Notes: generated by a model from the sequence alone, not told the origin. Shown: positions 40,993 through 50,259, counted from the stretch's first letter. The stretch: 64,000 bases of DNA from Bradyrhizobium sp. CER78 (GCF_029846235.1 NZ_JARVWP010000028.1:1-64000), one strand, 5' to 3'. Numbers and translations are program-made.

Positions 40993-41134
40993 GCCTCGCC
41001 CCGCTTGCGGGGAGAGGCCGGAATTTTCGCGAAGCGCAAATTCCGGGTGAGGGGGAGTCTCCGCGAGTCCAACTCTCACCGTCCTCAAACTCCCTCTCAT
41101 CCCGACCTTCTCCCCGCACGCGGGGAGAAGGAGA
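40993..41134. repeat. Palindromic repeat overlapping the end of a glycosyltransferase gene
   Basis: Contains CCCCGCTTGCGGGGAGAGG at the left, TTCGCGAAGCGCAAATTCCGGGTGAGGGGG inside, and TTCTCCCCGCACGCGGGGAGAA at the right. It resembles the unit at 5135-5263. Its right part codes the last residues of the convergent GT39 gene. Confidence 0.65.
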
Positions 41135-42704
41135 AGGCCAGCACGCGCCAGCGGAAGAAGGTGGTGTCCGGCGGCGGCGAGAGATCAGGGGTCCAGCCTG
41201 AGATTTTCTCCAGCGCATAGGTGTCCATCACCATGCCGCGCCAGCTTCGCGTCACGTGCTCCAGCGGCTGCCGCACCGCTGATGTTTCCTTCCACAGCGG
41301 CAGATTGTTCTCCGGCTCGCGCCCGACATAGACGCCGACGTGATCGCGGATCCGGCTCATGCCGGGATCGGCGAAGCCCTGAAAGCGGCCGCGCTCGTTG
41401 ATCTCGATCACCGGCACCCGCCCGCGCAGCATCCAGCGCAGCATCGCATAGGTGCGGTAATCCGTGGTCGCGACCCAGGTCGCACCGGTCGCCTCGACCT
41501 GCGCCAGCGTGCGCGCAGCCACCGCATCGTAGCCTGCCTCGGTGCCGATCGGATCGGTACGGCCGATCAGATTCCACGGCGCGAACATGTAATAGAGAAA
41601 CACGCAGACGACGAACACGATGCCGGTGGAAATCGCAGTCCGCGCCCAATACACCGTCGATTTGACGAGCCCGACCGACCAGCCCTCGAACGGCATCCGT
41701 GTCACGTTGACAGCAACCGCCGCAAAGCCCGCCGGCCACAGAAACATCGGCCAGGTGTCGCCGACCCGCAAGGTCAGCGACTTCCAGAGGAAATAGATGA
41801 ACGGCACCAGCACCGCGGTCGCCAGCAGGATCGCGACCGGCTCGCGCCTGAGATAGCCGCGCCATGCCGTCAGCCCTGCTGCGAACAGCGTCACCGGCAG
41901 CAGCACGAAGCCGACCAGGCCGAACTGCATACCGACGAATTCGCCGAGAGTGCGGAAGGTGAGATCGCGCTCGACGGTGGCGCGCACCGCCTGGAAGCGG
42001 AACGAGGCCCAATCATGCTCCGCATTCCAGATCAGCACCGGCGAGAACACGATGATCGCGATCAGCGCGGCGAGATAGGGATACGGGCTGCGCAGCCAGC
42101 GCCATCGCCAGTCCGGCACCAGCGCGAAGGCGAGCACCGCCGGCGCGAACATCACCGCGGTGAATTTCGACAGCAGCGACAGCCCGGCGAACAGCCCCGC
42201 GGCGAGCCACCAACGTCCGTCATTGCTTTGCGCGAGCCGCACCAGCGACCACAGCATCGCCACCGAAAACGGGATCAGCGCCGTATCGGGCGCGACCTTG
42301 GCCATTAACAACCCGTAATAAAGCGCCGCTTCCGGCAGCAGCAGCGCCAGCATCACCGCGCGGATATTGTTCGATGTCACACGGCGGACGATGTCGGCGA
42401 GCAGGAGTTGGGTGGCCAGCATCGCCACGATGCCACTGATCCGGACACCGAGATTGCTATCGCCGAGAACAGCGGTGCCGAAGCGAATGAACCAGGCGAC
42501 CATCGGCGGATGGTCGAGGAACGACAGCACGTTTTCCTTCGACCAGGTCCAGTAATAGGCCTCGTCGGTGCGCAGGTCGAGCGCATGGGCATAGACCAGC
42601 CGCATCGCGGTCATGGCAACGATCACGGCGATGACGCCGCGCCAATCCGGCGCGCGCGAACGGGCCGGTTTAACACCGATGTTATCGGAAGGGGCTATCG
42701 TCAC
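41097..42704 (-). CDS. Glycosyltransferase family 39, ArnT-like membrane protein
   Basis: A large inner-membrane enzyme of 535 residues that transfers a sugar from a polyprenyl phosphate donor, as in ArnT and related PMT-type enzymes. The acidic pair in the first periplasmic loop is D47-E48 in RTDEAYYWTWSK, followed by FLDHPPMVAWFIRFG, typical of this group. Ten or more hydrophobic helices are visible through residue 400, then a soluble C-terminal domain. The last dozen residues (FSPRAGRRSG) come from a palindromic repeat, so the C-terminus may have been lengthened by repeat insertion. It lies convergent with ycjF and divergent from the cyclase gene. Confidence 0.87.
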   Translation of the reverse strand: MTIAPSDNIGVKPARSRAPDWRGVIAVIVAMTAMRLVYAHALDLRTDEAYYWTWSKENVLSFLDHPPMVAWFIRFGTAVLGDSNLGVRISGIVAMLATQLLLADIVRRVTSNNIRAVMLALLLPEAALYYGLLMAKVAPDTALIPFSVAMLWSLVRLAQSNDGRWWLAAGLFAGLSLLSKFTAVMFAPAVLAFALVPDWRWRWLRSPYPYLAALIAIIVFSPVLIWNAEHDWASFRFQAVRATVERDLTFRTLGEFVGMQFGLVGFVLLPVTLFAAGLTAWRGYLRREPVAILLATAVLVPFIYFLWKSLTLRVGDTWPMFLWPAGFAAVAVNVTRMPFEGWSVGLVKSTVYWARTAISTGIVFVVCVFLYYMFAPWNLIGRTDPIGTEAGYDAVAARTLAQVEATGATWVATTDYRTYAMLRWMLRGRVPVIEINERGRFQGFADPGMSRIRDHVGVYVGREPENNLPLWKETSAVRQPLEHVTRSWRGMVMDTYALEKISGWTPDLSPPPDTTFFRWRVLAFSFSPRAGRRSG

Positions 42705-42821
42705 GGCGCGCTTTTTGTTCGACTCTTAACGGAGTGTCAACGTTCCGCACGGCCCGCGATCCGGCTTGCCCGGGCCCGTGGTGGTATTCAGCGCGGGAAT
42801 TAAACACTAGACTTGCCGATC

Positions 42822-44567
42822 ATGAATCACATGGCCTCCCCTTCGCGCGAGCACCTGCAGGACATGGCCCGCGGCATCGGCCAGCGGCAGGTCCGCCTGG
42901 TCACGGGGGCGATCATGTTCGCCTACCTGATCAGCCATTTCCTGAACCATGCGCTCGGCAATATCTCGACCGAAGCGCTGGCGATCGGGGTGCACTACCA
43001 CACCAGGTTCTGGCAATTCCTGCCGGTCGCCATCGTGTTCTACTCCGCCTGCCTGGTGCATGCCGCGCTCGGTATCTGGGCGCTGTTTGAGCGACGCGAG
43101 TTCCGCTGGAAGGCGATCGAGCCGCTGCAGCTCACGCTCGGCCTCAGCGTCCCGATGCTGATCGTCGCGCACGTCGTCGGCGTCCGGCTCGGCCAGACCC
43201 TGTACGGGCACGAGAAGCTCTATCCGCAGGAGCTCTACACGTTCTTCATCGTGTCGCCGAACCGGCTGTGGACGATGCTGGCGGTGCTGGTGATTGCCTG
43301 GGTGCATGGCTGCATCGGCCTGTATTTCTGGTTGCGGATGCGCGCGTTCTTCAAGCGCGCGGCGCCCTTCCTGCTCGCGACAGCCGTGCTGATCCCGACG
43401 CTGGCGATGCTCGGCATCTATCAGGCCGGCCGCGCCACGATCGCCGACTACCAGGATCCCGACTGGCGGCGCGAGGAGTTGTCGGTCCAGAAGCTCGGCA
43501 CGGCGGCGCAAGGGGCCATGCTCGAGAGGATCACCGATGACCTGACGATCGGCTATCTCGGCCTGCTCGGCCTCGTGCTGCTGGCGCGCGGGGCGCGGAC
43601 CCTGCTGGAACGCCGCGGCGGCATGATCGCGCTATCCTATGGCAACGGCCGCACGCTGCGGGTGCCGAAGGGGCTGAGCGTGCTGGAAGCCAGCCTGCGC
43701 TACAACGTGCCGCATGCCAGCGTCTGCGGCGGCCGCGCGCGCTGCTCGACCTGCCGCATCCGCATCATCGGCGATCACGCCGCGCTGCCCGAGCCGTCGC
43801 CGCGAGAGGCCTTCGTGCTGCACCGGGTCGGCACCGACGATCCGTCGATCCGGCTGGCCTGCCAGTTGCGGCCGACCGGCGACCTGACCTTCTTCCAGCT
43901 GTTCCTGCCGAGCACGACGTCGGCGAACGCGCATGCCAGCAATCCGACGCGGGTCGGCCAGGAGCGTTATCTCGTGAGCATGTTCGTCGACATGCGCGGC
44001 TCGACGCAGCTTGCCGAGAAGCGGCTGCCGTTCGACACCGTGTTCATCGTCAACCGCTTCCTCGGCGCGGTGTCGCAAGCGGTGCTGGAAGCCGGCGGGC
44101 GGCCGAACCAGTTCATCGGCGACGGCATGCTGGCACTGTTCGGGCTCTCGACCGACCGGCACGAGGCCTGCCGCCAGGCGCTGCGCGCCGCGGCATTGAT
44201 CGCCGCCAATATCGACGAGCTGAACCAGTTTCTGAGCCACGATTTGCGCGAGCCGATCCGCTTCGGCATCGGCATCCATGGCGGCGAGGTGATCGTCGGC
44301 GATATCGGCTATCGCGACCACATGGTGTTCACCGCGCTCGGCGACGCCGTCAACGTCGCGGCGCGGCTGCAGGACATGACGAAGGCGCTGGCCTGCGAGG
44401 CCGTCATTTCCGACGAGGTGCGCGTCACCGCGGGCCTCGCCGTCGATGCCCTGCCGGCACAGGAGGTTGCGATCCGCGGCCGCAACGAGCCGATGACCGT
44501 GCGCACCGTCGAGGCGACGCGGGTGCTGTCCGCGCTGGTCGACGACCGGCGCGCGGTCGCCGCCTGA
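42822..44567 (+). CDS. Membrane cytochrome-like/[2Fe-2S] ferredoxin/class III adenylate cyclase fusion
   Basis: A 581-residue protein with three parts. Residues about 20-260 hold six transmembrane helices with His residues in helices 1-4 (SHFLNH, CLVHAALG, IVAHVVG, AWVHGCIG), resembling the cytochrome b subunit of fumarate or succinate reductases. Residues about 270-355 form a plant-type ferredoxin with cluster Cys C302, C308, C311 and C347 (CGGRARCSTC; LACQLR). Residues about 375-565 form a class III cyclase with metal Asp D390 (MFVDMRGST) and D434 (FIGDGMLALFG) and the GDAVNVAARLQ segment. So cAMP synthesis may respond to membrane redox state. ATG 42822 is preferred over a TTG at 42813. Confidence 0.9.
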   Translation: MNHMASPSREHLQDMARGIGQRQVRLVTGAIMFAYLISHFLNHALGNISTEALAIGVHYHTRFWQFLPVAIVFYSACLVHAALGIWALFERREFRWKAIEPLQLTLGLSVPMLIVAHVVGVRLGQTLYGHEKLYPQELYTFFIVSPNRLWTMLAVLVIAWVHGCIGLYFWLRMRAFFKRAAPFLLATAVLIPTLAMLGIYQAGRATIADYQDPDWRREELSVQKLGTAAQGAMLERITDDLTIGYLGLLGLVLLARGARTLLERRGGMIALSYGNGRTLRVPKGLSVLEASLRYNVPHASVCGGRARCSTCRIRIIGDHAALPEPSPREAFVLHRVGTDDPSIRLACQLRPTGDLTFFQLFLPSTTSANAHASNPTRVGQERYLVSMFVDMRGSTQLAEKRLPFDTVFIVNRFLGAVSQAVLEAGGRPNQFIGDGMLALFGLSTDRHEACRQALRAAALIAANIDELNQFLSHDLREPIRFGIGIHGGEVIVGDIGYRDHMVFTALGDAVNVAARLQDMTKALACEAVISDEVRVTAGLAVDALPAQEVAIRGRNEPMTVRTVEATRVLSALVDDRRAVAA

Positions 44568-44728
44568 CCGGTTCATCTCCCCCTCATCCAATGTGACCTG
44601 CCGCACATCCAGCGGAGCGTTCAGCCACGATGCTCGAACGCGTCCCGTGCCGGATGCGACTGACTGGCGATGGGTAACACTGCAACCGCGCCGCGACAGA
44701 GCTCAACGCGCATCTGAAGGAGACGACC

Positions 44729-44956
44729 ATGCTTCGCAAAGTCACGCTTGCTCTGGCCACTGCCGCAACCCTCGGCGCCGCCGCGCTGGCGCCCACCTCC
44801 GCGTCCGCCAAGCCGTTCTTCTGGCATCCGTACCACCATCACTTCTGGGGTGGCCCCGGCATCTCCGTTGGCTTCGTCGACTCCGGCTGCTACGTCACCC
44901 GCCTGGTGATGACGCCCTACGGTTATCGCTATCGCACCGTAAACGTCTGCTACTGA
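44729..44956 (+). CDS. Small secreted aromatic/His-rich protein
   Basis: A 75-residue exported protein with a clear signal peptide (MLRKVTLALATAATLGAAALA, cut near SASA). The mature part is about 48 residues and rich in His, Phe and Tyr (FFWHPYHHHFWGG), with two Cys (GCYVTRL; VNVCY). AAGGAG lies 6 to 7 bases before the ATG. Small proteins of this look are widespread in Bradyrhizobium and have no known role; the His cluster could bind metal. It is followed by a strong terminator. Confidence 0.72.
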   Translation: MLRKVTLALATAATLGAAALAPTSASAKPFFWHPYHHHFWGGPGISVGFVDSGCYVTRLVMTPYGYRYRTVNVCY

Positions 44957-44982
44957 TCGAACCAACTACCTGGAATCGAAAT

Positions 44983-45013
44983 GCCCCGGTCGCCTGATGC
45001 GGCCGGGGCTTTT
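44983..45013 (+). terminator. Rho-independent terminator
   Basis: GCCCCGGTCGC (44983-44993) pairs with GCGGCCGGGGC (44999-45009), an 11-base stem with one T-G pair and a 5-base loop, followed by TTTT. It ends the small secreted protein gene's transcript. Confidence 0.8.
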
Positions 45014-45167
45014 CGTTGTTGCGACGCACCGCGGCGAAAGCTCAATTGACTTGGGGTTGTCAGGTGCGACATTTGTCGCTGCGCGCATTCCATGATGCGA
45101 AGGCGCGCAAGGCAATCTGAGCCTGGTGATGACCAGCTCGGGACAGAACAGCTTCGGAGGAAGCGGA

Positions 45168-46367
45168 ATGCTCGATCGACGAGACTTGATGAAGCGCGCC
45201 GTGCTGGCCGCTTTGGTGACGGGGCTGGGATCAAGGGGCGCGTTCGCCCTCGACACCGTGACACTGCCCTTCGACAACGGCGAACGGCCGCTGGTGCGCT
45301 ACCCGCAGAAGCGCCCGATGATCGGCCTGACCAGCCGGCCGCCGCAGCTCGAAACCCCGTTTGCGATCTTCAACGACGGCCCCCTGACCCCGAACAACGC
45401 GTTCTTCGTCCGCTATCACCTCGCCGGCATCCCCTACGACCTCGATCCGGACAAGTTCACGCTCGAGATCAAGGGCAAGGTCGACAAGCCGCTGAAGCTG
45501 TCGCTGAAGGACATCCGCAAGCTGAAGGCCACCGAGCTCGTCGCCGTCAACCAGTGCTCCGGCAACAGCCGCGGCTTCTTTAATCCGCGAGTCGCCGGCG
45601 GCCAACTCGCCAACGGCGCGATGGGCTGCGCGCGCTGGCACGGCGTGCCGCTGAAGACCGTGCTCGACATGGCCGGCGTGCAGGCCGGCGCCAAGCAGGT
45701 CACCTTCAACGGCATGGACGGCCCGGTCATGGAGACGACGCCCGACTTCGTCAAGGCGCTCGACATTGATCATGCGCGCGACGGCGAGGTGATGCTGGCC
45801 TGGGGCATGAACGGCGAGGACCTGCCGTTCCTCAACGGCTTCCCGCTCCGCCTCGTGGTGCCCGGCTATTACGGCACCTATTGGGTGAAGCACCTCAACG
45901 AGATCACCGTGATCGACAGTGTGTTCGACGGCTTCTGGATGAAGTCCGCCTACCGGATTCCGGATACGCCGAACAACGCGATCGAACCCGGCACCGCACC
46001 GAAGGCGACGATCCCGATCAACCGCTTCACGGTGCGCTCGTTCATCACCAGCGTTGCCGACGGCGCGAAGCTGAAGGCCGGCCGCACCACGCTGCGCGGC
46101 ATCGCCTTCGACGGCGGCAAGGGCATCAAGGAGGTCGTGGTCTCGACCGACGGCGGCAAGAGCTGGACACCGGCGAAGCTCGGCAAGGATCTCGGCAAAT
46201 ACGCCTTCCGCGAATGGAAGCTGAAGGTCGCGCTTCCCCCCGGCGCCTCGGAGCTGAAGGTGCGCGCCACCAACAATGCCGGCGACACCCAGCCGATGGA
46301 TCCACTGTGGAATCCGGCGGGCTATCTGCGCAACGTCGTCGAAACCGTGCGCGTCACCGCGGCGTGA
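45168..46367 (+). CDS. sorA: Sulfite dehydrogenase molybdopterin subunit (SorA-like)
   Basis: Periplasmic molybdenum enzyme that oxidises sulfite to sulfate. A twin-Arg signal (DRRDLMKRAVLAALV) exports it folded. The Mo-binding Cys is C130 in VNQCSGNSRGF. The oxidoreductase Moco domain (residues about 55-260) is followed by the dimerisation domain (GIAFDGGKGIKEVVVSTDGGKSW). GGAGGA 6 bases before ATG 45168 supports the start, giving 399 residues. The cytochrome gene follows 11 bases later, as in sorAB of Starkeya. SoxC is a close relative, but no sox genes are present, so it likely detoxifies sulfite from organosulfur breakdown. Confidence 0.92.
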   Translation: MLDRRDLMKRAVLAALVTGLGSRGAFALDTVTLPFDNGERPLVRYPQKRPMIGLTSRPPQLETPFAIFNDGPLTPNNAFFVRYHLAGIPYDLDPDKFTLEIKGKVDKPLKLSLKDIRKLKATELVAVNQCSGNSRGFFNPRVAGGQLANGAMGCARWHGVPLKTVLDMAGVQAGAKQVTFNGMDGPVMETTPDFVKALDIDHARDGEVMLAWGMNGEDLPFLNGFPLRLVVPGYYGTYWVKHLNEITVIDSVFDGFWMKSAYRIPDTPNNAIEPGTAPKATIPINRFTVRSFITSVADGAKLKAGRTTLRGIAFDGGKGIKEVVVSTDGGKSWTPAKLGKDLGKYAFREWKLKVALPPGASELKVRATNNAGDTQPMDPLWNPAGYLRNVVETVRVTAA

Positions 46368-46378
46368 GGAGAAGCATC

Positions 46379-46690
46379 ATGACCAGCAAGCTGCTTGCCT
46401 CCCTCGTCGCGATCGCCACGCTGTCGATCGGCGCTGCGATCGCCGCGCCCGTCAACTACACGCTTCCCGAGGAGACCGCGGCGTTCAAGCCGGGTCCAAA
46501 CCTCGACGTGGTGCAGAACAATTGCTCCGGCTGCCACTCGGCGGACTACATCAAGACCCAGCCGCAGGGCGAGAAGTTCAAGAAGGATTTCTGGCAGGCC
46601 GAGGTGACCAGGATGATCAAGGTCTACGGTGCGCCGATCGACCAGGCCGACGTCGGCAAGATCGTCGAGTATCTCTCCGCGACCTATTGA
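46379..46690 (+). CDS. sorB: Sulfite dehydrogenase c-type cytochrome subunit (SorB-like)
   Basis: A 103-residue monohaem cytochrome c that takes electrons from the molybdenum subunit. Signal peptide residues 1-22 (MTSKLLASLVAIATLSIGAA), haem motif C49-S-G-C52-H53 (NNCSGCHSADYI), and a Met ligand in the C-terminal helix region (MIKVYGAP). GAGGAGAAG precedes the start and the gap after sorA is 11 bases. The electrons presumably flow to the respiratory chain through a soluble cytochrome. Confidence 0.93.
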   Translation: MTSKLLASLVAIATLSIGAAIAAPVNYTLPEETAAFKPGPNLDVVQNNCSGCHSADYIKTQPQGEKFKKDFWQAEVTRMIKVYGAPIDQADVGKIVEYLSATY

Positions 46691-46724
46691 GACGGGGCCG
46701 ACCAATCCCCGCGCGCCCGTCTCA
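46688..46724 (+). terminator. Likely terminator of sorAB, overlapping the stop codon
   Basis: TGAGACGGG (46688-46696) pairs with CCCGTCTCA (46716-46724), a 9-base stem that includes the sorB stop codon; GGGG and CCCC inside can extend it. No clear T-run follows. The gap up to the cold-shock gene at 46975 holds no other recognisable gene. Confidence 0.45.
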
Positions 46725-46974
46725 AGGCAGCGCGCGTGGGGGCCATTGATCCAATTCGGGTCAGTGGAATCAGGTCTTTTGCACTGCATCAATTGACCAC
46801 GAAACAGGCAATCCGGCGCCAAAACCCTGCAAAGCGGGTTGTTTCCGGGCAAAAACACACCGTGGTTTGATCTACCCAGCTTTTTTCAAACTGCTATCCT
46901 GTGCGGCGCGGACAAGCCGGTTTGTGCGGGGACCGGCAGGTCTGTTTTCGATTGATTCCGCGGAGACGACTGGA

Positions 46975-47175
46975 ATGCCCAAAGGTACAGTGAAGTGGTT
47001 CAACCCGACCAAGGGTTATGGATTCATCCAGCCCGCAACGGGCGGCAAGGACATTTTCGTGCATATTTCAGCAGTTCAGAAGGCTGGTCTTCAGAGCCTC
47101 AACGAAGGCCAGTCGGTTGAATACGAAGAGATCGCCAATCGCGGCAAGACGTCAGCCGAGAACCTCAAGGTCTAG
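46975..47175 (+). CDS. Cold-shock domain protein
   Basis: A 66-residue single CSD protein that binds single-stranded RNA and DNA. RNP1 is KGYGFIQ and RNP2 is DIFVHIS; the start KGTVKWFNPTKG is standard. The 284-base gap upstream can hold a long 5' leader, as many csp genes have, and the region contains AT-rich stretches such as TTTTTTCAAA. Alphaproteobacteria carry many paralogues, so a specific letter is not given. An 11-base-stem hairpin follows the stop. Confidence 0.95.
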   Translation: MPKGTVKWFNPTKGYGFIQPATGGKDIFVHISAVQKAGLQSLNEGQSVEYEEIANRGKTSAENLKV

Positions 47176-47199
47176 CGCTCCGCGCGAGATCCAGCGGCA

Positions 47200-47224
47200 C
47201 ACTCTCGGATACCATCCGGGAGTG
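47200..47224 (+). terminator. Hairpin after the cold-shock gene
   Basis: An 11-base stem (CACTCTCGGAT at 47200-47210 with ATCCGGGAGTG at 47214-47224, one T-G pair) with a 3-base loop. No T-run follows, so it may stop transcription only with Rho or protect the transcript's end. Confidence 0.45.
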
Positions 47225-47366
47225 AGGGCCGATCCAACATCACATGCGTGACGTTCGGCGGAGCGGGCACGATGCCCGCGCGCCACGGTATTGTACTTTT
47301 TTCCGGCCGCCTTCGATCGCGTGCCGACGCTTATCCTTTGCGCCGGGAAGACGCGCGGCTGGCGCG

Positions 47367-49421
47367 TCACAGACAGGTGCCGCCCTGCCCGGTGCCGCAC
47401 GGCACCCGCTTCGACAATTGGTCGATCTTGCGCTTCGACTCCGCTTGCGCCAGCACGTCGAACACGCTCGACGGTGCGAGCTGCGTCGCCTTGCGGAAGT
47501 CCTCGGTCGCCTTGTCGGGTTGGTTGAGCGCCTCATGCGCCTTGGCGCGGGCGAACAGCCCCTCCACCGTCTCCTTCTGCGCAATCGCCCGGTCGAGATC
47601 CTCGACCGCCTTGTCGTAGTTGCGCAGCGCCGACCAGGTGATGCCGCGCAATGTCAGCGCCGGCTGATAATCGGGCCGCGCAGCGAGGACGAAGTTGAGA
47701 TCCTTCATCGCGTCATCCGGCTTCTTCAGCCCGAGATAGGCCCGCGCGCGCAGCACATGCGGGAAGGCATCGTTGGGCGCCCGCGTGATGATCTGGTCGA
47801 AGGCGGCGATGGCGCGGTCGTACTGGGACGACGTCAGCATCGCGAGCCCGCGGCCGAGCTGGGCGGTCGGATTGTTGGGGCTGCGCTCCAGCACGTTGTT
47901 GATATCGACCAGTCCTTCATCGGCACGGCCCTTGAGCATCAGCGCAAGGCCGCGCCACGATCTGGCGATCAGATTGGTCGGCACCAGCGCCAGCGCCTGA
48001 TCGAAATCCAGCAGCGCCTTGTCGAGCTGGTTGAGGCCGAAATAGGCGAGGCCGCGTTCGGTGAAGGCGAGCGTCTCCTTGGCATTGAGCGAGATCGAGT
48101 GGTCGTAGTCGGAAAGCGCGTCCTGCACCTTGCCGGTGCCGGCCTTGACCAGGCCGCGCGCCAGGTAAGCCAGCGAACTGTTCGGATCGAGGGTGATGGC
48201 GCGACCGGCATCAGTCATGGCCTCGTCGAACCGCCGCATGCCGGCGGCATTGAGCGCGCGGAAGGCCAGCAGTTGCGGATCGTTCGGCTTGAGCTTGAGC
48301 AATTCGGTGAGATCGTTGCGCGCGTCCGCCATCCGGCCGAGCCGTGAATAGGCCAGCGCGCGCACCCGCAGCGCAGCCTCGTTGCGGGGATCGCCGCTCA
48401 GCACCTTGCTGAGATCGGCGATCGCACCTGTGTAGTTGCCCTGTGTGACGAATTGCTTGGCCTGCTCGACCTGCTGGTTGGCCGCGGCCGCCGTCGGCGC
48501 GGCCGGAGCCGGCGTCGCCGGCGATTGCGGGGCCGCACCGGCCTTGGCCAGCTCGGCCTGCATCGCGAGCGCCTGCTGGCGCTGCTGCTGGATCTCCTTG
48601 TTGTCGGGAAGAAACGTCAACAGCCGGTCGAAATCGCCGATGGCCCTGACGTAGTCGCCCTTGGCGCTGTAGAGCTGGGCGCGGGCGAAATAGGCATTGC
48701 GTTCGGTCTGCGGCGCCTGCGCGATTGCGCGCGAGAAATCCTCGATCGCGTGATCGATGTCGCCCTTGCGACGATAAGCCTGGCCGCGCCAGTAGAACGC
48801 GTTCGGCGCGCTTGCATTGACCGCGATCGCGGTATTGGCGTCGGCCAGCGCCGCATCGGGCTGGCCGGATTCGACATAGGCCCGCGCGCGTCCGACATGG
48901 GCGGCGGGAATATCCTGCCGCAGCGTGATCGCCTCGCCGTAATCGGAGATCGCATCGGTCCAGGCGTGCTGGTCGGCGCGCAGATTGCCGCGCGCCAGGA
49001 AGCCGAACGGATTCTTCGGCTCGAGCTCGATCGCGCGATCGAAATCGGCGCGCGCCTGATCGAGGCTGCCGTTGCGCTGCCGAAGATAGCCGCGCGCGAT
49101 CAGCGCGGGCACGAATTGCGGGTTCAGCTGCAACGCCGCATCGGTATCGCTCAAGGCCCGATCGATCTTGTTGCGAGCGATGTAGAACCGCGAGCGGCCG
49201 GTAAACGCCTTGGTCCGATCCTCGGTGGAGCGCGCGGCATCGTTGACGATGCCCGAACACGCAGCCTCGGCCTTTTCCGTCGGTGGGCCGCCGCAATCCT
49301 CGACATCCCCCGCGCGGGCCGGGGCGGCGAGCGCAGGCCACAACAACAGCGCAAGCGCAGGCAATAATGGGAAACGAACACCGCCGATCGCGGCATCGAT
49401 GCAGGTCGAACGTGAACGCAT
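47367..49421 (-). CDS. Large secreted TPR-repeat protein
   Basis: A 684-residue exported protein almost wholly made of tetratricopeptide repeats. A signal segment (FPLLPALALLLWPALAAPARA) opens it. Pairs such as ALSDTDAALQLNPQFVPALIARGYLR, DFDRAIELEPKNPFGFLARGNLR and DYDHSISLNAKETLAFTERGLAY recur at 34-residue spacing; at least a dozen are visible in two blocks joined by a Pro/Ala-rich linker near residues 290-320. It ends in a short tail with two Cys (RVPCGTGQGGTCL). Such proteins usually scaffold envelope complexes. No partner is clear from the neighbours. Confidence 0.85.
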   Translation of the reverse strand: MRSRSTCIDAAIGGVRFPLLPALALLLWPALAAPARAGDVEDCGGPPTEKAEAACSGIVNDAARSTEDRTKAFTGRSRFYIARNKIDRALSDTDAALQLNPQFVPALIARGYLRQRNGSLDQARADFDRAIELEPKNPFGFLARGNLRADQHAWTDAISDYGEAITLRQDIPAAHVGRARAYVESGQPDAALADANTAIAVNASAPNAFYWRGQAYRRKGDIDHAIEDFSRAIAQAPQTERNAYFARAQLYSAKGDYVRAIGDFDRLLTFLPDNKEIQQQRQQALAMQAELAKAGAAPQSPATPAPAAPTAAAANQQVEQAKQFVTQGNYTGAIADLSKVLSGDPRNEAALRVRALAYSRLGRMADARNDLTELLKLKPNDPQLLAFRALNAAGMRRFDEAMTDAGRAITLDPNSSLAYLARGLVKAGTGKVQDALSDYDHSISLNAKETLAFTERGLAYFGLNQLDKALLDFDQALALVPTNLIARSWRGLALMLKGRADEGLVDINNVLERSPNNPTAQLGRGLAMLTSSQYDRAIAAFDQIITRAPNDAFPHVLRARAYLGLKKPDDAMKDLNFVLAARPDYQPALTLRGITWSALRNYDKAVEDLDRAIAQKETVEGLFARAKAHEALNQPDKATEDFRKATQLAPSSVFDVLAQAESKRKIDQLSKRVPCGTGQGGTCL

Positions 49422-49608
49422 GTCGTAGCCTCGGGTTGACCGAATGCTGCCCGTCTTAATACGTCAGTTGGTTCTTATGGTGATGCGGCGCGGAACGCTG
49501 ATTCGAACCCTTGGAGTTCGGTTCCAGCGTCAATGACGCGGATCGCCTTCCCTACAATGAATGCGGATGGAACACCACGGAACGCCCGCTGCAGAAACGA
49601 TTAGCCGT

Positions 49609-50259
49609 TCAATCTTCCGTCACCCACTGCGCGACGGTCATGACATCGGGCGGTTGCAGATAGCCGCGCGGCCAGAGATCGACGGCCCATTCTACCTTGG
49701 TGGCACGTTCAAGCAGAACGGCGGTGTTGTGCGGCGTCTGCACCAGCGAAAATCCGCGGTAGTGCGGATTCCCGACATCGTGGAACTTGAACAGGTTCCA
49801 GGTCTGCATCACCAGCATCAGGCTGGTCGTGTTGCGGGTCGTGTCCCAGCAGTCGTAATTGTGCTGATCGTCGTTGGCGCGGAAGTCCGCTTTCGCGACG
49901 CGCTTGTTGGTGCCGAGGATCGGGCCCATGCGGCGGTCGAACCAGATCACGGCCTTTTGCACGGCCGCGCGTTCGGCGGCGGCGTTGGCATGGCCGGTGG
50001 CCATGATCCGGGTCAGGGCGGCTCTGTCGGCCGCGCTGAAGTCGAGCATCTCGCGGCGCCGGCAGACGAAGCCGTAGCAGACCGTCATTGTCGAGGCCGA
50101 CGGCGGATAGATCGACACCGATGTGTAGAGCTGCATGATGCCGGAGCTGAGCTCGGCCGCAGGGGCCGGCGTCGTCGCGAACAGGGACAAGATCGCTGCG
50201 CATAACGCGCCGGCAACCCCGGTTCGCGTCGCACGTATCGGCTTATTGGCATCGTCCAT
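49609..50259 (-). CDS. Secreted hypothetical protein
   Basis: Not recognised. From ATG 50259 the product is 216 residues with a signal or membrane segment (TGVAGALCAAILSLFATTPAPAA). The mature part holds two Cys in a CYGFVCRRREM stretch, another in NYDCWDTTRNT, and aromatic segments such as VEWAVDLWPRGYLQPPDV. The Cys pairs suggest a disulfide-bonded periplasmic fold. It lies next to, and on the same strand as, the AsnC-type regulator gene, but with an 80-base gap. Confidence 0.65.
   Translation of the reverse strand: MDDANKPIRATRTGVAGALCAAILSLFATTPAPAAELSSGIMQLYTSVSIYPPSASTMTVCYGFVCRRREMLDFSAADRAALTRIMATGHANAAAERAAVQKAVIWFDRRMGPILGTNKRVAKADFRANDDQHNYDCWDTTRNTTSLMLVMQTWNLFKFHDVGNPHYRGFSLVQTPHNTAVLLERATKVEWAVDLWPRGYLQPPDVMTVAQWVTED

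Noticed and set aside
46860..46974. Possible sigma70 promoter for the cold-shock gene (TTGATC and TATCCT)
   Set aside because: The spacing of 22 bases is too wide for a standard promoter, so the pairing is not convincing.
49495..49535. tRNA-like text on the minus strand (GGTTCGAATC)
   Set aside because: The T-loop look-alike has no matching stem, and no acceptor or anticodon arm can be drawn around it.
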